Source of the DNA: Pagrus major
Taxonomy: Eukaryota; Chordata; Actinopteri; Spariformes; Sparidae
Length of the DNA stretch: 64,000 bases
Direction of reading: 5' to 3'
Assembly (NCBI RefSeq): GCF_040436345.1
Contig: NC_133223.1
Span: forward strand, 18,143,113 to 18,207,112
Numbering within the stretch: the stretch's first letter is position 1; the number at the start of each line of letters is the position of its first letter. The notes beneath the pieces are model-generated. The model saw nothing but the letters and a program-made list of their open reading frames with translations. It searched no databases and was not told where the DNA came from. This document shows, one piece after another, positions 43,313-57,308 of the stretch. Both the position numbers and the translations under genes were made by a program.

Positions 43313-46300
43313 GTTAATCTTAAAACAAATCTCACATGCTCAGATGTTGAACTTTGAAAGAGTTACCAGCAGATGAAATTGCTCATCCTGACCATACCAG
43401 GGTTACAGCAGCATGAGATTTTAATAGTACAATAACCCCTTTTGGAAAACATCACAGTTTTCACAGTATTATGAAATTACGCAATTAAAATCAGTTTCAA
43501 TGACCCTTGAAAGACTGAAAACAGAGGAAATCAGTTGAACAAACTTTATTATGATTTGACAAAATATTCTGTCCCAACAGACAAGAAACTTGATATACTT
43601 GAAATATAAAGATATTTTTAATAACACTAATACGGTAGAATTCAATACCTTAGATGTACACAGTATGATAACCGTCAATTTTCATATCACAGTACACCTC
43701 GAAGCCGCTAAGGTTGACCGCTGCAACACTAGTCCATTCTGGACTTGAAATCCCTTCCTAACATGAAGAAGTTATTATCAGTATGAATTTAGCTACAATT
43801 CTGTCTCTGCAGCACAGAAACAGTGTCATGGAAAAAGGGATTTTGTTCTCAAAACACTGTAAGATTGAAAGGCTCATATGCAATTTTTGTGACAGTGACA
43901 ATGAACATATGAGCATGTGAACTGTATTAACCTGTCCTTCAAAGCCCTATCATTTCAGTTTATATTATAAAATTTCCAAATAATCAGTTAACCTTGGGTT
44001 TTGGGGCCTCTGAAAGTCTAGGGGGCGGTTACCCTCATTGCCTGTTTAACAGTCCAGCTTTGTGTACAATCAATACTCTTCACAACAAATGCATTCCACC
44101 TCATCACACATCTATTTGTATACCTGTCCTCTGCCAATACCTGTCGTGTGAGCCTTGGGAAAAAACAGGCCACCCTGCAGTGGCAATGACAGGGCAGAAA
44201 AAGGTATAATACAACAAAAGATGTAAAAAACCAAAAGGAAAAAGGGGTGGGGTTGTTTTTGCACCAGTAGCTGCATGAAAGTGTCCACAAGATGGGGCAT
44301 AGACCAAATGTAGAGAGTGAGAAAGACCGAGAGAGGAGGGGGGTGTCAGGGAGACAGACTATTCATGTATTTGTGTGTGTGACAGTGATTGTTTTCACTA
44401 CAATCTGTGAGAAAAATCAGACGAAAACACATCTAGTCATCTGAATTGCCATTGACTGAAAATAAACCAGTGAAAGAAATAAAAAAAATCTCCTTGAGAG
44501 ACGAACACTGGTCTTGTTTCTCTCCTCTTGCAGTCGTCAGTGAATTTCCCTCGACTGTCACACGGTGTCTCACTGGTGTCACTGGTGTCTCTCTCATGTT
44601 TTAAACTTCTCATCTTTTCACCACGGTCTTCTACTCAAGAAGAACACATACACACATCTGGCTTTATGAGTCTGACTTGAAAAAATAGTCCTACACAAAT
44701 GTAAATAGTTATATTTCAAGATGTAAATAAAATCTCTTTCTTGTGGCAATTTACCAAACAAATTAAATCCAGGTGGCACAGATTAATTGCTTGTTTGATA
44801 AAAGTTTTATTTGAAGAATCACAAACAACAAGTCTAAAACTCAGCCTCCAGTAAAGAGACACCTGCTGAGAGAAGACGCAGGCTGGTGACGTTCGACTCT
44901 TCACCCACAGCTCAACGCTGAGGATTAAGGATAAATGGGGCTAACACGCACACTGTGAAAAGCCCTGTTTGATCTTGTTAAAGCAGGTGAAGCTGTGATA
45001 ACATCAGCACCAATCATCTGTTCGTCTGTTTCAGGGCTGTTGCCACAGTTTTAAAAGAGCGGGGGCCACAAGTCTAAGTCCCCCCCCCCCCACTTCCTCC
45101 CCTTTGCCAACACCAGAAACTTTAAAATGTCTTATGTTTCTTTCACAAAATTTAATGTAATCAATGAACTGTTTAATTGGTATCGCTACAAAACAGGGAG
45201 ACAAAATACTCGGTAGTTACCAAGGAATGGGTGAGAAACCTTATAATTGATGAACAGTTAATAAATAGTTGCTGAATAACTCAGAGGACAATGTATTAGA
45301 TAATAATGAGTTCACTGAGAACTTTGAGAAATTATGTTGATAAAAATATAAGTACTGTGCTTAAAAACAGGTTTGAGGTACTTGTACTTTAAGTGAGTAT
45401 TACATTTAATTCAGAGTTTAAATTACTAATTACTTTTCAGATTAAAATTCAAATAAAAAACACATGATAATTTTATAGAATACATCCCACTGTTAGTAAT
45501 GGAGCAAACAGTGAGTGTACAATGGAGGTCCAGTATGCCTGTTGCTGCTAAACTGCAATGGTCATTTTGTTATGGGAATGGTGATAAATGTTGTTTTGGT
45601 TGTCACTGGCAACCAACTGATTCAGTCCTTTGAGGATGTGTTGGGGCTTCTGACCCTTCAACAAAAACTCTTTAACTCTAAAACTGTTTATCTGTTCAGG
45701 CTCGTTGATGTGTTTCAGATGCAGTACTGTCACTTTTACTCACATGGAGGATCTGAACGTCTTCCACCATTGTTGCTGAATGATTAGTTCATAGATATCC
45801 ACGGATTTAATTACTGACCACTTTCTCAGTGAGTCGCTCCTCTGGATCACCTGATGAGTAGCACAAAACATGACACTTCATTCATTTCTACTTATCTGAG
45901 CTTAAATATCAGCGACTGTTTTTCTGCCCTTTAGGTCAAGTGGTGTTAATAGTGATCCCACACTACTTCATACCAAGCACATCAATCAGATAAATACCTT
46001 TCTGTAACTAACATCACTTAAAGCACATCCAAATAAATTTACATGAACAAAATCAGTAAGATAAACAGATGAGCTCATTTCAATACAAAACCTACACAAT
46101 TTGCATATTTTACTGAAATAGAAAAATAGGTGTGATGAAAATAAACCAACACATACAGACGATGTTAACACAGAACTAATGATGCCAGCAGGAGCAGATG
46201 GATTGTGGACAAAGTCTTGGTGTGGCCGAATAGCTGAGATCTGACCACCTACTTCCTGTCTGATATCACATGACACGATGGTGAGACAAAAAAATACATC

Positions 46301-46512
46301 ATCACCACTAGGAGGTGGGAAAACAAGCTGAACATGAACATAACAATAACAATTGATCTAGCTGTTTTCGGTTTGTCATGAAATCAGTAGCTTTTTAGTT
46401 TTTAGGATGATGCCCTACTTTTCTTGAGGGGACGCAAAGACACATAAGTAATGTTAAGATAATCACAGTGGTTCAATGTAACAAAGTACATTTATTGCAG
46501 TAGGCTCCTGAG

Positions 46513-46690
46513 AGAGACGTCCCTCTCTCTCTGTCTTGTATCGAGTGAGGGACGTCTCAGTAAACTGTGATCAAACTGTCTATTATCACAACACTTCTTT
46601 ATCACAACACTTTAATATGTCGCAATATGACAAGTCTCCCTGTCTTGTATCGAGTGAGGGACGTCTCACCAAACTGTGATCAAACAGTCT
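46513..46690. repeat. Local 51-bp direct duplication with an inverted GAGACGTCCCTC arm
   Basis: Two copies, 46531-46581 and 46640-46690, share 'ctgtcttgtatcgagtgagg' and 'gacgtctca' then 'aaactgtgatcaaac', with period 109 bp. Left of copy 1, GAGACGTCCCTC (46513-46524) is the inverse of GAGGGACGTCTC (46547-46558), giving a possible 12-bp stem. The spacer contains 'tatcacaacactt' twice. Confidence 0.8.
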
Positions 46691-47154
46691 AAACCAAGCT
46701 GTTCTGATAAACTATAAACCAAGGTTCTCTTACCACACTGTCTATGTCTCTCCTAAAATGTTTTCAAAAACATATTCAAGTGTACTGTTTAGATGTTATA
46801 CAATATCATTTGTTACTAGTTGGCTGCCTTACTGTTTCCAGTTTTAAACCGTGCTCTGAGCCAAAACACCGCCAGTATGTCCCCCATCAGCCGGAGTGTT
46901 TATTGGTCCAGTGCGGCTAGTGCATTCTGGTTGTTGAAAGTCTCCGGAAGCCCCGAGATCATAAACACCCACTTCAGACAGGATGTGTTTTTAGCTTAGC
47001 AGAAGATTTTGGCTTTTAAAGGGGTATAAATAATGTCATTTCAAATCCATTTGGAATCTCTGGGCTTCCAGAGACTTGGATTACGTCAGACGAGCTGTAT
47101 GGAGCCATTTTGTGTCTTCATTTAGTTGTTTTTTACATTTTAAACGAAATGAAA

Positions 47155-47210
47155 CTTCACCTGACCTTCAATTGGCATGACTGAATTTTCATTTTTGGGT
47201 GAACCTTTAA
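47155..47210. repeat. Solo MITE end
   Basis: 'ggcatgactgaattttcatt' then 'tttgggtgaacctttaa' resembles the ends at 6841-6898 and 35297-35349. Confidence 0.45.
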
Positions 47211-47805
47211 GAAGCGCTCATAAGGGGTGGGGACGTTGCCTGTGGACAGAGCTAAGCTAACTAGCTGCTGGCAGTAGCTTCATATTTAACATACAGACAT
47301 GAGTGTGGTACTGATTTTCTCATTTAATGTTTGGCAAAAACCAAACACGTATTTTTTTGTGGATTAACTGACACATATTCCCCAAAATGGAGAATATTTC
47401 CTTTAATCGTAGAATGCGATCTCCCCAAGGTTGCTAAAACCTCCAACCCCTTAGAGTAAGGTTCAAGCTCAAAGAGGGTCAAGGACAGAGTGTAAACAAG
47501 GTTGGATCCTGATTTCAAAAACACGTCCACAGGGAGCATCTAGTTGAAGTTCTTGCACTGCGTTGTATCATTGTGCGTACACTGTGGGGCTATGTAAATG
47601 CTTATCTGCATCTAAACATACTTATGTATTCAATAAGGAGAGGGAAATCAGTTATGAAGAAAAATAACATGTTTTAATTACATTTTAATCACTGTACACT
47701 GATGTATAAAACATGGCACCCAGCGTGAGACTGACTGCTGACCTCTCACACATACATCTCCATTCAAGAGTCCCCATTTTAATCAGTACCGGCATGAAAT
47801 TTGCT

Positions 47806-47845
47806 CTTTATCACAACACTTTAATATGTCGCAATATGGCAAGTC
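47806..47845 (+). repeat. Displaced 40-bp copy of the 46598-46637 segment
   Basis: 'tttatcacaacactttaata' plus 'tgtcgcaatatggcaagtc' matches 46598-46637 with one base change, in the same orientation 1.2 kb away. Confidence 0.75.
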
Positions 47846-50800
47846 AAAGTTAGAATCTAATTTAGCAATTTTTCATGGGTATTCACCAATACCCCCTTTT
47901 TTCCTTAAAAGCCAATTAAAATATGCAGAAGTACAATCCTTTAATTTTCTCATAAAAATGTAAATGACTCAAAATGGCTACTTACAGTCAGAGGAATTAT
48001 TCAACAATAGAAATAAATCTCTAAATGTCTCCATGAAATTATAAAGCAATGACATCTCTGTCTACAGTAACACATTAAGTAAAGAACAACGGGGATTCAG
48101 ACGTCTTCATTCTCTTTGCAGATGGGCTGAGATGCAATATGAGGTCATCTTGATTACGCTACGGAACGAGGTTTATTGTCTTTAACTAAATGAGTCTGTT
48201 GTGTTGTCAGTGTAGTTTAAGCGGGTCCCCTGTGAGACATGAAAACCCTCTATAACCTCTTAAAGCTCCTGTGTGAACACAAGAAGAAGAGCTGAGTTTG
48301 AATATCTTACCTAAAGTCCACTATGAAGAGAATCTGTATCCTCCGGAGACTATTGTATTTTGAAAAGCTTAAAGTTAATATACACTTCTAAAATCTTGAT
48401 ATGAAATAGTTAAGGTTCTCATGAATAAAAATCAACACCCTTATAAAGAAATAAATCAATATATCTCTATAAATTTGATCACTTAACTCGCTTTCCCCCA
48501 TAAAATGCAATTTGCTGCAATTCCTGTTTTTTAAAAAGACAGAAGATGTGCTCTGTAGGTCACATCCCCATGTGTGCTACATCACTTGAAAGTCCAGGAT
48601 GTCCTCTTGACATACAATGGGAATCAAATAGATTGCATAAATGGTGCTTGAGTTAGAGGTCTCACACTCATGTCCCCCACAGAGGACAAAAATGAATTGC
48701 CAGGTCAGGAGGGTATAGCAGTTACAGGTGCTATAAAGCAGCTACCTGTTTATTAATACGCAGGTAAATCCAGTGTAGAGGTGGAAAATATCCCTTTGAA
48801 TCACTTTGTTCAGTCCAGTTCAAAGATTCACAATCACTGTCTATGTTATTTATTAACCTGACAAGTTATCATCAAGTTCAAATGCACATTATGAGTTGTT
48901 AACTCACTTTTCATAAAGATGATGTGTTCACTGTCTGTGGATGGGTATTCTTTATTATTTCACCGGATCCCCAATTCAACCCAAAAACTTGTTGCTATAG
49001 TCTTCCCAGAGTCCATACAAAACCAAGAACAACAACAAGAGAACATTACAAAATGATTTAATGTCAGCAAGACAAGAAAACACAATAGAGCATAGGCCAA
49101 ATCAAGAATCAAACTGAAGCACCCCACAGTGGAAACAAAAACCAAACTGTCAACTGAATCACCAGACTAAATGTTGGTTGTACGTTTCTGCCAACCGCAG
49201 ATATGTTGAAACTTTACATTTCTTTAGGTTAAATTTTCAATTTTATCTTGTGACAACACTGTGATTAGGTTAAGGCACAAAACCCACTTGGTGAGGGTTT
49301 GGAAATGATCATGATTTGGCTTAAAATACCTGTTTTGTTCCCCACTAACACGGCTGGAAATTGTCCCGAGGTCTCTTTAAATATATTCAGTGGTTTCAGG
49401 CTCACACGTGGAATTGTAGTCTCAAACTGGCGATATGGCGGTCATCAACATGTAATGTGAACGTTATATGCCACATTTTGAAATGTCAATATGGTACGTA
49501 GCCTTTATGACGTGTACAAATGTGAACGTATCAGTAGTTTGCAGAAACTGCCAACATTTTATCCTGGGCTGACCCCCCCAAAAAAGACAAACAAAAATAA
49601 ACAGGTGCCAAAAGCTGCCACAACAAAATAACATCACACATTGTTTCAGTGACGTTTTTTTAAACGTAATCTGTTTTTCATCAGTCTGTTGTTGGCTGGG
49701 AGCATATTCCAGCATGAAGAACCTTTATAAGTTCTCCAAATCATTTTGTTTATCCATGTGTTTTTCTGTTTCTTTCAATGCCTTTAAAAAGACAATCACT
49801 GTTGGAAAATAAATCAGTTTCATGATGTGACAAACACCATCATTAAAGTCTGGTTTACGCACGAAACTGTCTTGGTAAGGTTTGGGGAAAGATCTTGGTT
49901 TGTGTTAAAATAAGTACTTTTTGTACTGAGGGTTATGGAAACAGTGTGGTTTGGATAAAATGACGCCACAGGGGTTAGGAGACCTTCATCATCAAGGCAG
50001 CATTAATAAACACGTGGTTAAGGTTTGGGAAAGATTGTGATCATGCTTTAAAACAAACAGGAAACAGTCCTCAGTGATGAAGTCTAATGTTTTGTTGACC
50101 TCCTCCCTTGGCACACTTTCTTACCCGACTTCCTCTTTTGCTCCTGTCATTATTACTTTCAAAGGGTTTGTCACTTGAACTTCAACATTTATTTTTTGTT
50201 TCTACATATACTGAACATCTCTCGTAGAGAGTCAGTTTCTCCCTTTTTGGATGAGCAAAAATATTTCTCCTGAGCAGGCAGGTTTAACAAGCTGCTTCAG
50301 GTTTGTTACAAAACCACCAGGACTCACTGTACAGGTCATAAGAGGGACAGAAATAGACCTGGACTGTTTGATGAGTCACAGCACAGATGTCACAGTCAAG
50401 AGTTACAACACAAAACTGACCTCAAACTGACAGGTGATGTGCCAGAATCTGAGCTACAGTGTATACTGGCATTGGTTAGAAGCTGAATATATTAGCTGAA
50501 TATTTTTATTACATGCATGGGTGGTTTTAACAGATGTAACTGGAATGAAATGTTATGCTCCACTGGATGTGACTTGTGTTTTGATCTCCCTACTATTAAT
50601 AATGTTTATGTACGCTGCAGTTTGAACTGTTATATGTAAATCATTTTGTACAGCTAACAATACAGTTCTGACAGTTGAGTGTAAAATGTGAGATTTTTTG
50701 CGTAACACTGTGTGTTTAACCAGTTTGGGTAATTGACCCAACAGCAAAAAAATAAAGAAAGAAAAAAGAAAAAGAAAAAAAAGCACTTGTTCACTGATTC

Positions 50801-51765
50801 AAAATGGATTGTCCATTTGTACTGGGTAAAGTTGCATTGGTGCTATGTTGACGCAAGTAGTAATCCAGTAAACGATGAATGATTGCCAATAAAATGTATG
50901 TAATATAATATATTGTAATTGTATAAGATACACCAAAGTTTTGAACGTTTTGAATCACCACAAAAGTTTATTTCAGTATGGTCACTCTATTTTTTAATGG
51001 TCTTTTATGCGTTGAGGTTATAGAGATTCCTCTTTATATATAGTTGTTATTTTGTATGAAGGGTTTGAAAAATAGAGAACAAAACACTGTACAATGGTTC
51101 AACCAGACTGACAACTGAAAGGGCAGAATGACGCAGAGATACATATAAGAATATAAGAAAATCACCACTCATTGGTGAAAGAAACTGGAAGCTTAGCATC
51201 AAAATCTGTGCCAATTGAAATAAGAACAGGCTCCTGTTTTAGTGTCCACCATTATGATTATAACAACCTGGAGGGAGCAGGGCGAGCACTACTGGAGCTG
51301 GAGCAGGGAATTCTAGCATGCTATGGATACACAAATCAACGTTTCAACCCATTCAGTCGAACCACTAGAAGATTGTAGAGGGCCCAAAGAAAAACAGGTT
51401 CCCACCATATTTAGAGCCCAATTGCAGCAGTGTGGTTCAATAATCATTTAGGGTCACTTACGCTTTTCAGGACTGGAAACAAATTCAAAATCGAAGGGCA
51501 TTTGGAGAAAATGGTTAGGATAGTATTCTCTCCTGTCATGCCACACTGTAATGATACCGACAAAATGGAGGTTTTATTAATTTAATTATTGTTCTTTAGA
51601 CAATTTCAAATGTAACTAAGACATTTGGTGTCTGAATTTTACCGCTTAAGTTAATTCAATATTGAAGGAAAACCATCAAGATAACAGGTGATTCCAAAAG
51701 TTAAATGATAAAGTTTATATTTCTTATTTGATATTCATCATTGCATTTGTAATTCAATGTATGTT

Positions 51766-51878
<113 letters not shown>

Positions 51879-52780
51879 AGTTTTATTTTATTATATATAA
51901 CAATTACATCTTTGCAAACAGCATCCACTGAGAAACACCACAGGATGCAGCTGAAAGCCTGGAAGAAATTGGATTAGTGGACCTTGAGTTAAGAGTCAAA
52001 CCACTACGATCAAAGACAAGGATAAACATTCAGGCTCAGTGTTTAAAACCTGACTTTGAATGATTTTGACATGTGTCTAAACAGCTAACGAATGCTTCAC
52101 AACACACTGAGATTTATTTGTGTGTAATCATGTATCATTAAATTTAATTGCAGCTTTGTTGTACTGTGTTATCAGTCACTCATTCACTCAGCTGATGGAT
52201 GATAGGAGAAGTTACAGTTGTTGACAAATACAGTAATCAACACTTTAAAACTATTTACATCCTACCGTATATCTGCTTACAACGACATTATACTGTGTTA
52301 TAATCAACATTAAAAGTGACAGTGAGTACTGACAGAAGAGGTAAAAAAGAGGTGTCACATTTCTGGTTGAGAAAAGTAAACATTTTCAAACATTAGTGTT
52401 CTGCAGTCACATTGGTAAATCAAACTTTGGATCCTCAAATAATAAAAGAGAAAAGAATCACTCCAGTTGGGTGAGATTTGGGGATCAGGTTCAGTCATCG
52501 ATGGGTCAGACTCTTTCATCAGACATGAACCTGCTTCACTGTTGGCTCTGCAGAGGCGTTTCAAAATAAAATGACTGACAAGCAGTGGCATGAATCCAAT
52601 CCCTGATGTCGACAACACTGCTGCACTCTACGGAGGATAGCCTGGGCAAATAACTCAAAGTAAACGTAAACTTGTAAATACATCAGTGCAATATTGACCC
52701 AATTGGTCAGTTTTGACCCAGAGATTGTTAGTGTGTATACAGTTCAAATGCTTCACATGGGCTATAAATGACATGAATAA

Positions 52781-53068
52781 AGGTGCAATATGTAAGAATT
52801 GGTCACCTCTCAAATCCATACTCAAACAAATAGGGGGCAGCATATCACCAGGGTAATGGCTAACTGTAGCTGCAGCTAGCTAGTTAGCTCAGTTAGCTGT
52901 GCAGCTAGTGGTCCAGACAGGAAGCTCAGAGTGGTATTATGTAACAGTTCGGGCCGGGGCTAGCTGGTTATCATGTTAACTTCTGAAGATATCTCTGCGA
53001 TACAATAGCCTACCTAGACATCTCTGACATAACGTCAACACTCTTACATATCCATTTTGCACCTTTAA
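52781..53068. mobile_element. MITE with AGGTGCAATATGTAAG ends
   Basis: The left end AAAGGTGCAATATGTAAGAA and right end CTTACATATCCATTTTGCAC followed by CTTTA form imperfect inverted repeats. The element is about 290 bp. The interior has a tight cluster of GCTAGC/AGCTAGTTAGCT motifs and no coding frame. Confidence 0.7.
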
Positions 53069-54352
53069 ACATACTGTAAATAAAAATGACAAAAATTATA
53101 TATGCTTACAATTACATTACTTGGGTTTTAAACCATGTATGAACTGTTAATATACTGCTTATACATGCTTTAAAATGGTGGTTGCAAAAGTGTAACCCTG
53201 AGAGGAATGACACACAGAAGGAGATAATTACAAATGAGCATTTAATCTGCAATAACACTTATGCTAATAATATTAATGATCCTTTTCTTTCTGCCGGACA
53301 GTTGAGGTTAAATCATTTTAAATCCTACATGGACAGGCATTTGTAATATCTGAAGTTCTTAAATCTTTCATTCATTTTCAGAAAATTAACTTAAGCCACA
53401 ACATATGATATCCTTTCTATGAACAATTACGCATTAAGGCCCCCCAGAGTGTTCAAGAATTGTGGCTCTAACTTGGACAATGACGCCAAATCAGAGCCGA
53501 ACAATGCCTTTGTGCAGAGCCAGTCTGGTGCATTCAACATATCTATCCATAGGCATCATTTGATAATAGGATCATAAAGACTTTAGAGTTCAAGTGGTCA
53601 TATCTCATCATATTACTGAAGGTTTTCCTCTTTTGTAATGAAAGTGTGTTAATATTCATACTTGGTATTTGGTAGAAGTGGATATAACTCTCACAGTCCT
53701 ACTTGCACATACAGTATCAAGTGCATATAGCGGCAACAAAGCTGTACAGCACTGTGCAGTGTATTATACGTCAAATCTCGTTAAAATACTACAGCTGATT
53801 AAAATAACAGAAAACTGCAGCACACAATTTTACAATTTTGTCCAATCAATAATTTTTGACATAAATTAAAGGTAAATTCATACTGCTAACACGGAAGGAA
53901 AGAAACAAAATTTCCACTTTCTAAGTCTGATCGTAACTGTTTTCCTTCCTGTGTTTATGACTTAAGAAATATGTGAGAAAATTATTTGACGGTATAATCT
54001 TTCAACGTTCCTTACATTTTTTTTCACTTGCCTCTCAGAGCGTCTGCAGGAGGATCTCGAGTTCCCCGAATTGATCGACTTGACTGTCACCTGGTGTGCT
54101 TAGATTATAGTAAAAATGTAATAATGAGCATTTTTACCTCACAAAAAAGAAAACAGCATAATAAGTTATTCACATTTTAATTTGAATAACTTATCTGACC
54201 TTTTTTTTTCATTAAAAACATCTGGAAGGCCAAATCAAATCTTCTGGTGGACCAATTTTGGCCTATGAGCCTCACCTTGGGCAACCTCATTATACTGTAT
54301 ATAAGTAAAGTCTTTGACTAATAGAAACTAAAATGATTGATGTTAAGAAAAT

Positions 54353-54635
54353 GGTAACACTTTATAATAATTAACAATAATAAATGGCAAATTTACAGTT
54401 AAGTAAACTTGAGTTAATAGTTATTGTTAACAAACAATGAAATCCTTCATTAAACATTTATTAAGAATTTGTTAATGTTTAAAAACACCATTTGCACTTT
54501 CACAATAAACAATTGCTCAACAAATGTTTATAATCCATTTAATTTTTTGTTAACAGTGAAGCAACTATTCACCAAAGTTTAATTCACTATACATTTACAA
54601 TAAATTAATGATGGTTATTATTTATAAGTGTTACC
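54353..54635. mobile_element. MITE with GGTAACACTT ends
   Basis: The left end GGTAACACTTTATAA and right end TTTATAAGTGTTACC are inverted repeats. The 283-bp interior is AT-rich with many AATAA/TTAACAA motifs and no coding capacity. Confidence 0.7.
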
Positions 54636-56849
54636 GATCTGATTTGCTGCTAGCTACAGTTATTATTGCTGTGAACAAACATTTAACAACACTAGCAAAC
54701 ATGATAACTTGTATTTAATTGTTGCCTTGTGCTACTCGTTGTTAGTTTATTTAACAAGGACAACATTGTTACATAATCTAAGGAGAAATAGTGCAACAAA
54801 TATAAGGTTCAGTGTACGGGGCATCGAGGTGAGGCTACTTTGCAGCTCTCGTCCTTGGTGAGGCTTTTAAATTCAGGTTGAAGTCAGTTTGTTTGTGTGC
54901 ACGTTCAAATCCTGTTTTTTTTTTTATTTTGTTGTGGAGGTAGCCTCTATGTTTACATTTGTGTCTTAAATGTCATTTTAGGGACACTTGACTGCATGTT
55001 TTAGTCACCAGATGAAATGAGTTGTATCAGGATGATTGAAGCAAAGAAGGGGTAAAGCTTTCTGGTTATTATCGTGGAAAACCCTACAGCCACACAACAA
55101 GAAGACCTGAACAAACTGCTGTATATTTGCACTATTAATTACACGAGTGATAATTAAATCGAGTTATACAACTGGACTCAAACATGCTGGCAATCTTCGA
55201 GGACTGGACATCAAAATATAAGATTTAAATGTTTTTTCTCTGATGTGAAATGTCTTCCAAGCAGGGACCTCTACAGTAATCAGTTACATTTGTCACAATA
55301 ATATTTGACTGCTCTTATGAACCACTGGGGCAACTTACAAAAGGGGGCGCTGTTGAGGCAGAAAAGTGATAGTTCAAAAATGCCAATGAATGGCAGCGGT
55401 TGTACTCTTTAGACTGACATCTTCAGTGATCCCTCAAAAGACAGATAGGAGAACAGGGTCACGGCTGGAGATGCAACTCTGAGTTGTTGAACTGGATGTT
55501 TGGATCATCGTATCATCGTTCAGATCTATGAGATACTGAAGAGTTGATCACTTCCCTGTAGTCGCTTTAATCTTACAAAATAATTCTGTTTCTTCCAGAT
55601 GAGGTCACTTAAAATCCAAGATGGGACAACCTATGTGAAGGAGGTCACCAAAAAAATACTGACCTGGAAATAGCAGTATGTTTACTGTACTTTGTCAGGA
55701 CCGTGGATTAATATTAGCTGACACTTAATCGAGGTGTTTGTATGTCATACATGTGCCCTACAATTCAAGTTGTTTCTCATTATGTTGGACAAAGAAAAAG
55801 ACTTTAGATTGGTCAAAAAAATAACAAATAAATAAAAAAAACTGGACTGTTGTTAACTGTCCACTAAGTATCAGTCAAACAGGTAAGACATTAAACTTGC
55901 TGCACATCCTGAGTGTAACATGAAAAGTATTTTTCTGTTAATGGGTTTCATCTCAGCCTACGGTGTCGCTGCAAAGTCCAGAGGTAAATGTAAAACTCAG
56001 AAACTGTGGCACAAAGAGAACAGACCACATCTATTAGAGTGCATTAAAACATTAGAGCATTTCTACAGTTGACTCTAATGGCAAAAAAATTAACATCAGC
56101 TGTGGAAAAAATATCAAAGTGTGTGATATTCTCCAAATGTAATATCTTATTTATTTCGAGGGTTGTTTGCATTTTTGCCTCTTGCCTCATAATTTACTGA
56201 CGTTAATACCTCCATACTTAAAAGGTAGAGCTTGGAGTTTAACTAAATTTTGTTTCAGAATAACAGCACCTGTGTGCACCTTTGAAGCGCTCAGGTCTAC
56301 ATATGATAGAGAGGAATCTCTGACATGTTTCACATGTACGTTTTGACTCAGTTTGCGTTTGGACAGTGTGTACATTTCCAATTATTTCTGTGAAGATTTT
56401 CAAATACAATCCAGACCAACTCAACCTTTCTCACCTCTATGTTACCTAAATATTGTTGCGCTCGTGTTAAAGGTTTAACAACAACAGCTCTAAAGGAGTA
56501 AGGGCCAAAAATGTAATTTTAAAAAATACAGTCATCTTTTTCACCTTCAGAATAGCCAAAGTTATATTAAACGTTGCTCTATTCTGGGTGGATTAATCAT
56601 TTTTACCATCACCAACAGCTGGAATCTTAACTTTTTCATGCAAGTCCTCAAATCACTTAAATTTTTAGATTTAACTAAACAAAATAGCTGGATATTAATA
56701 ACACATTTTTTTTGTTTTCTTTTTTTTTTACAACAATTCGCAACGCACACTAATCCAGGTACAACTGAATCTATTTCTTTACACATGAAGCCTGATTGTC
56801 TCATCACCGGTAAGACTGAGAGATATTAAATGAATTATTCTGAGCTGAG

Positions 56850-57308
56850 GAAAAATGTTATAATCTTTATTCTCACACAGTATTTGGGTCATATCAACAA
56901 TAGCAGATCTTTTCAAGAAGAGCATGCTTTAGAAACACCCCATAAGGAGCAAAAAACGGACACTTTCATTCAACAAAAGCTATTAAATATAATTTACAGG
57001 GGAGTGAAATCTTCCACCGAAGACAATGATCAAAACACAAGTTGAAAACTTGTCCTCTTGATATGATATAGACAGTGAATTCAAACTCATGAGCTAAAAC
57101 TTCTCCATGGTCCCAAATTAACTTATGAAACTTTATATATGTACAAAATATGTGCTACACAGACCAACAATGTCAGAAACTAGTGTCAGGGTGTAAGAAC
57201 CAACAAAATGAAGGAAATAAAAACGCAGCTCACTGTGTACTTGAACTAATGTAGGACTGACTGTATTGCACTAGTGATGTCTACTCTTTAAAACGACTAC
57301 ACGGTGTG
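56850..57308 (-). other. sp5: Probable sp5 3' untranslated region
   Basis: Runs from the stop codon to a minus-strand AATAAA (TTTATT on + at 56866-56871), about 0.45 kb. The length is inferred from the signal only. Confidence 0.45.

Noticed and set aside
45515-45787. 90-residue plus-strand frame
   Set aside because: No domain, no splice-site context, AT-rich intergenic setting.
46513-46690. Possible CRISPR-like direct repeats
   Set aside because: Only two copies, vertebrate context and no cas genes. It is better explained as a local duplication.
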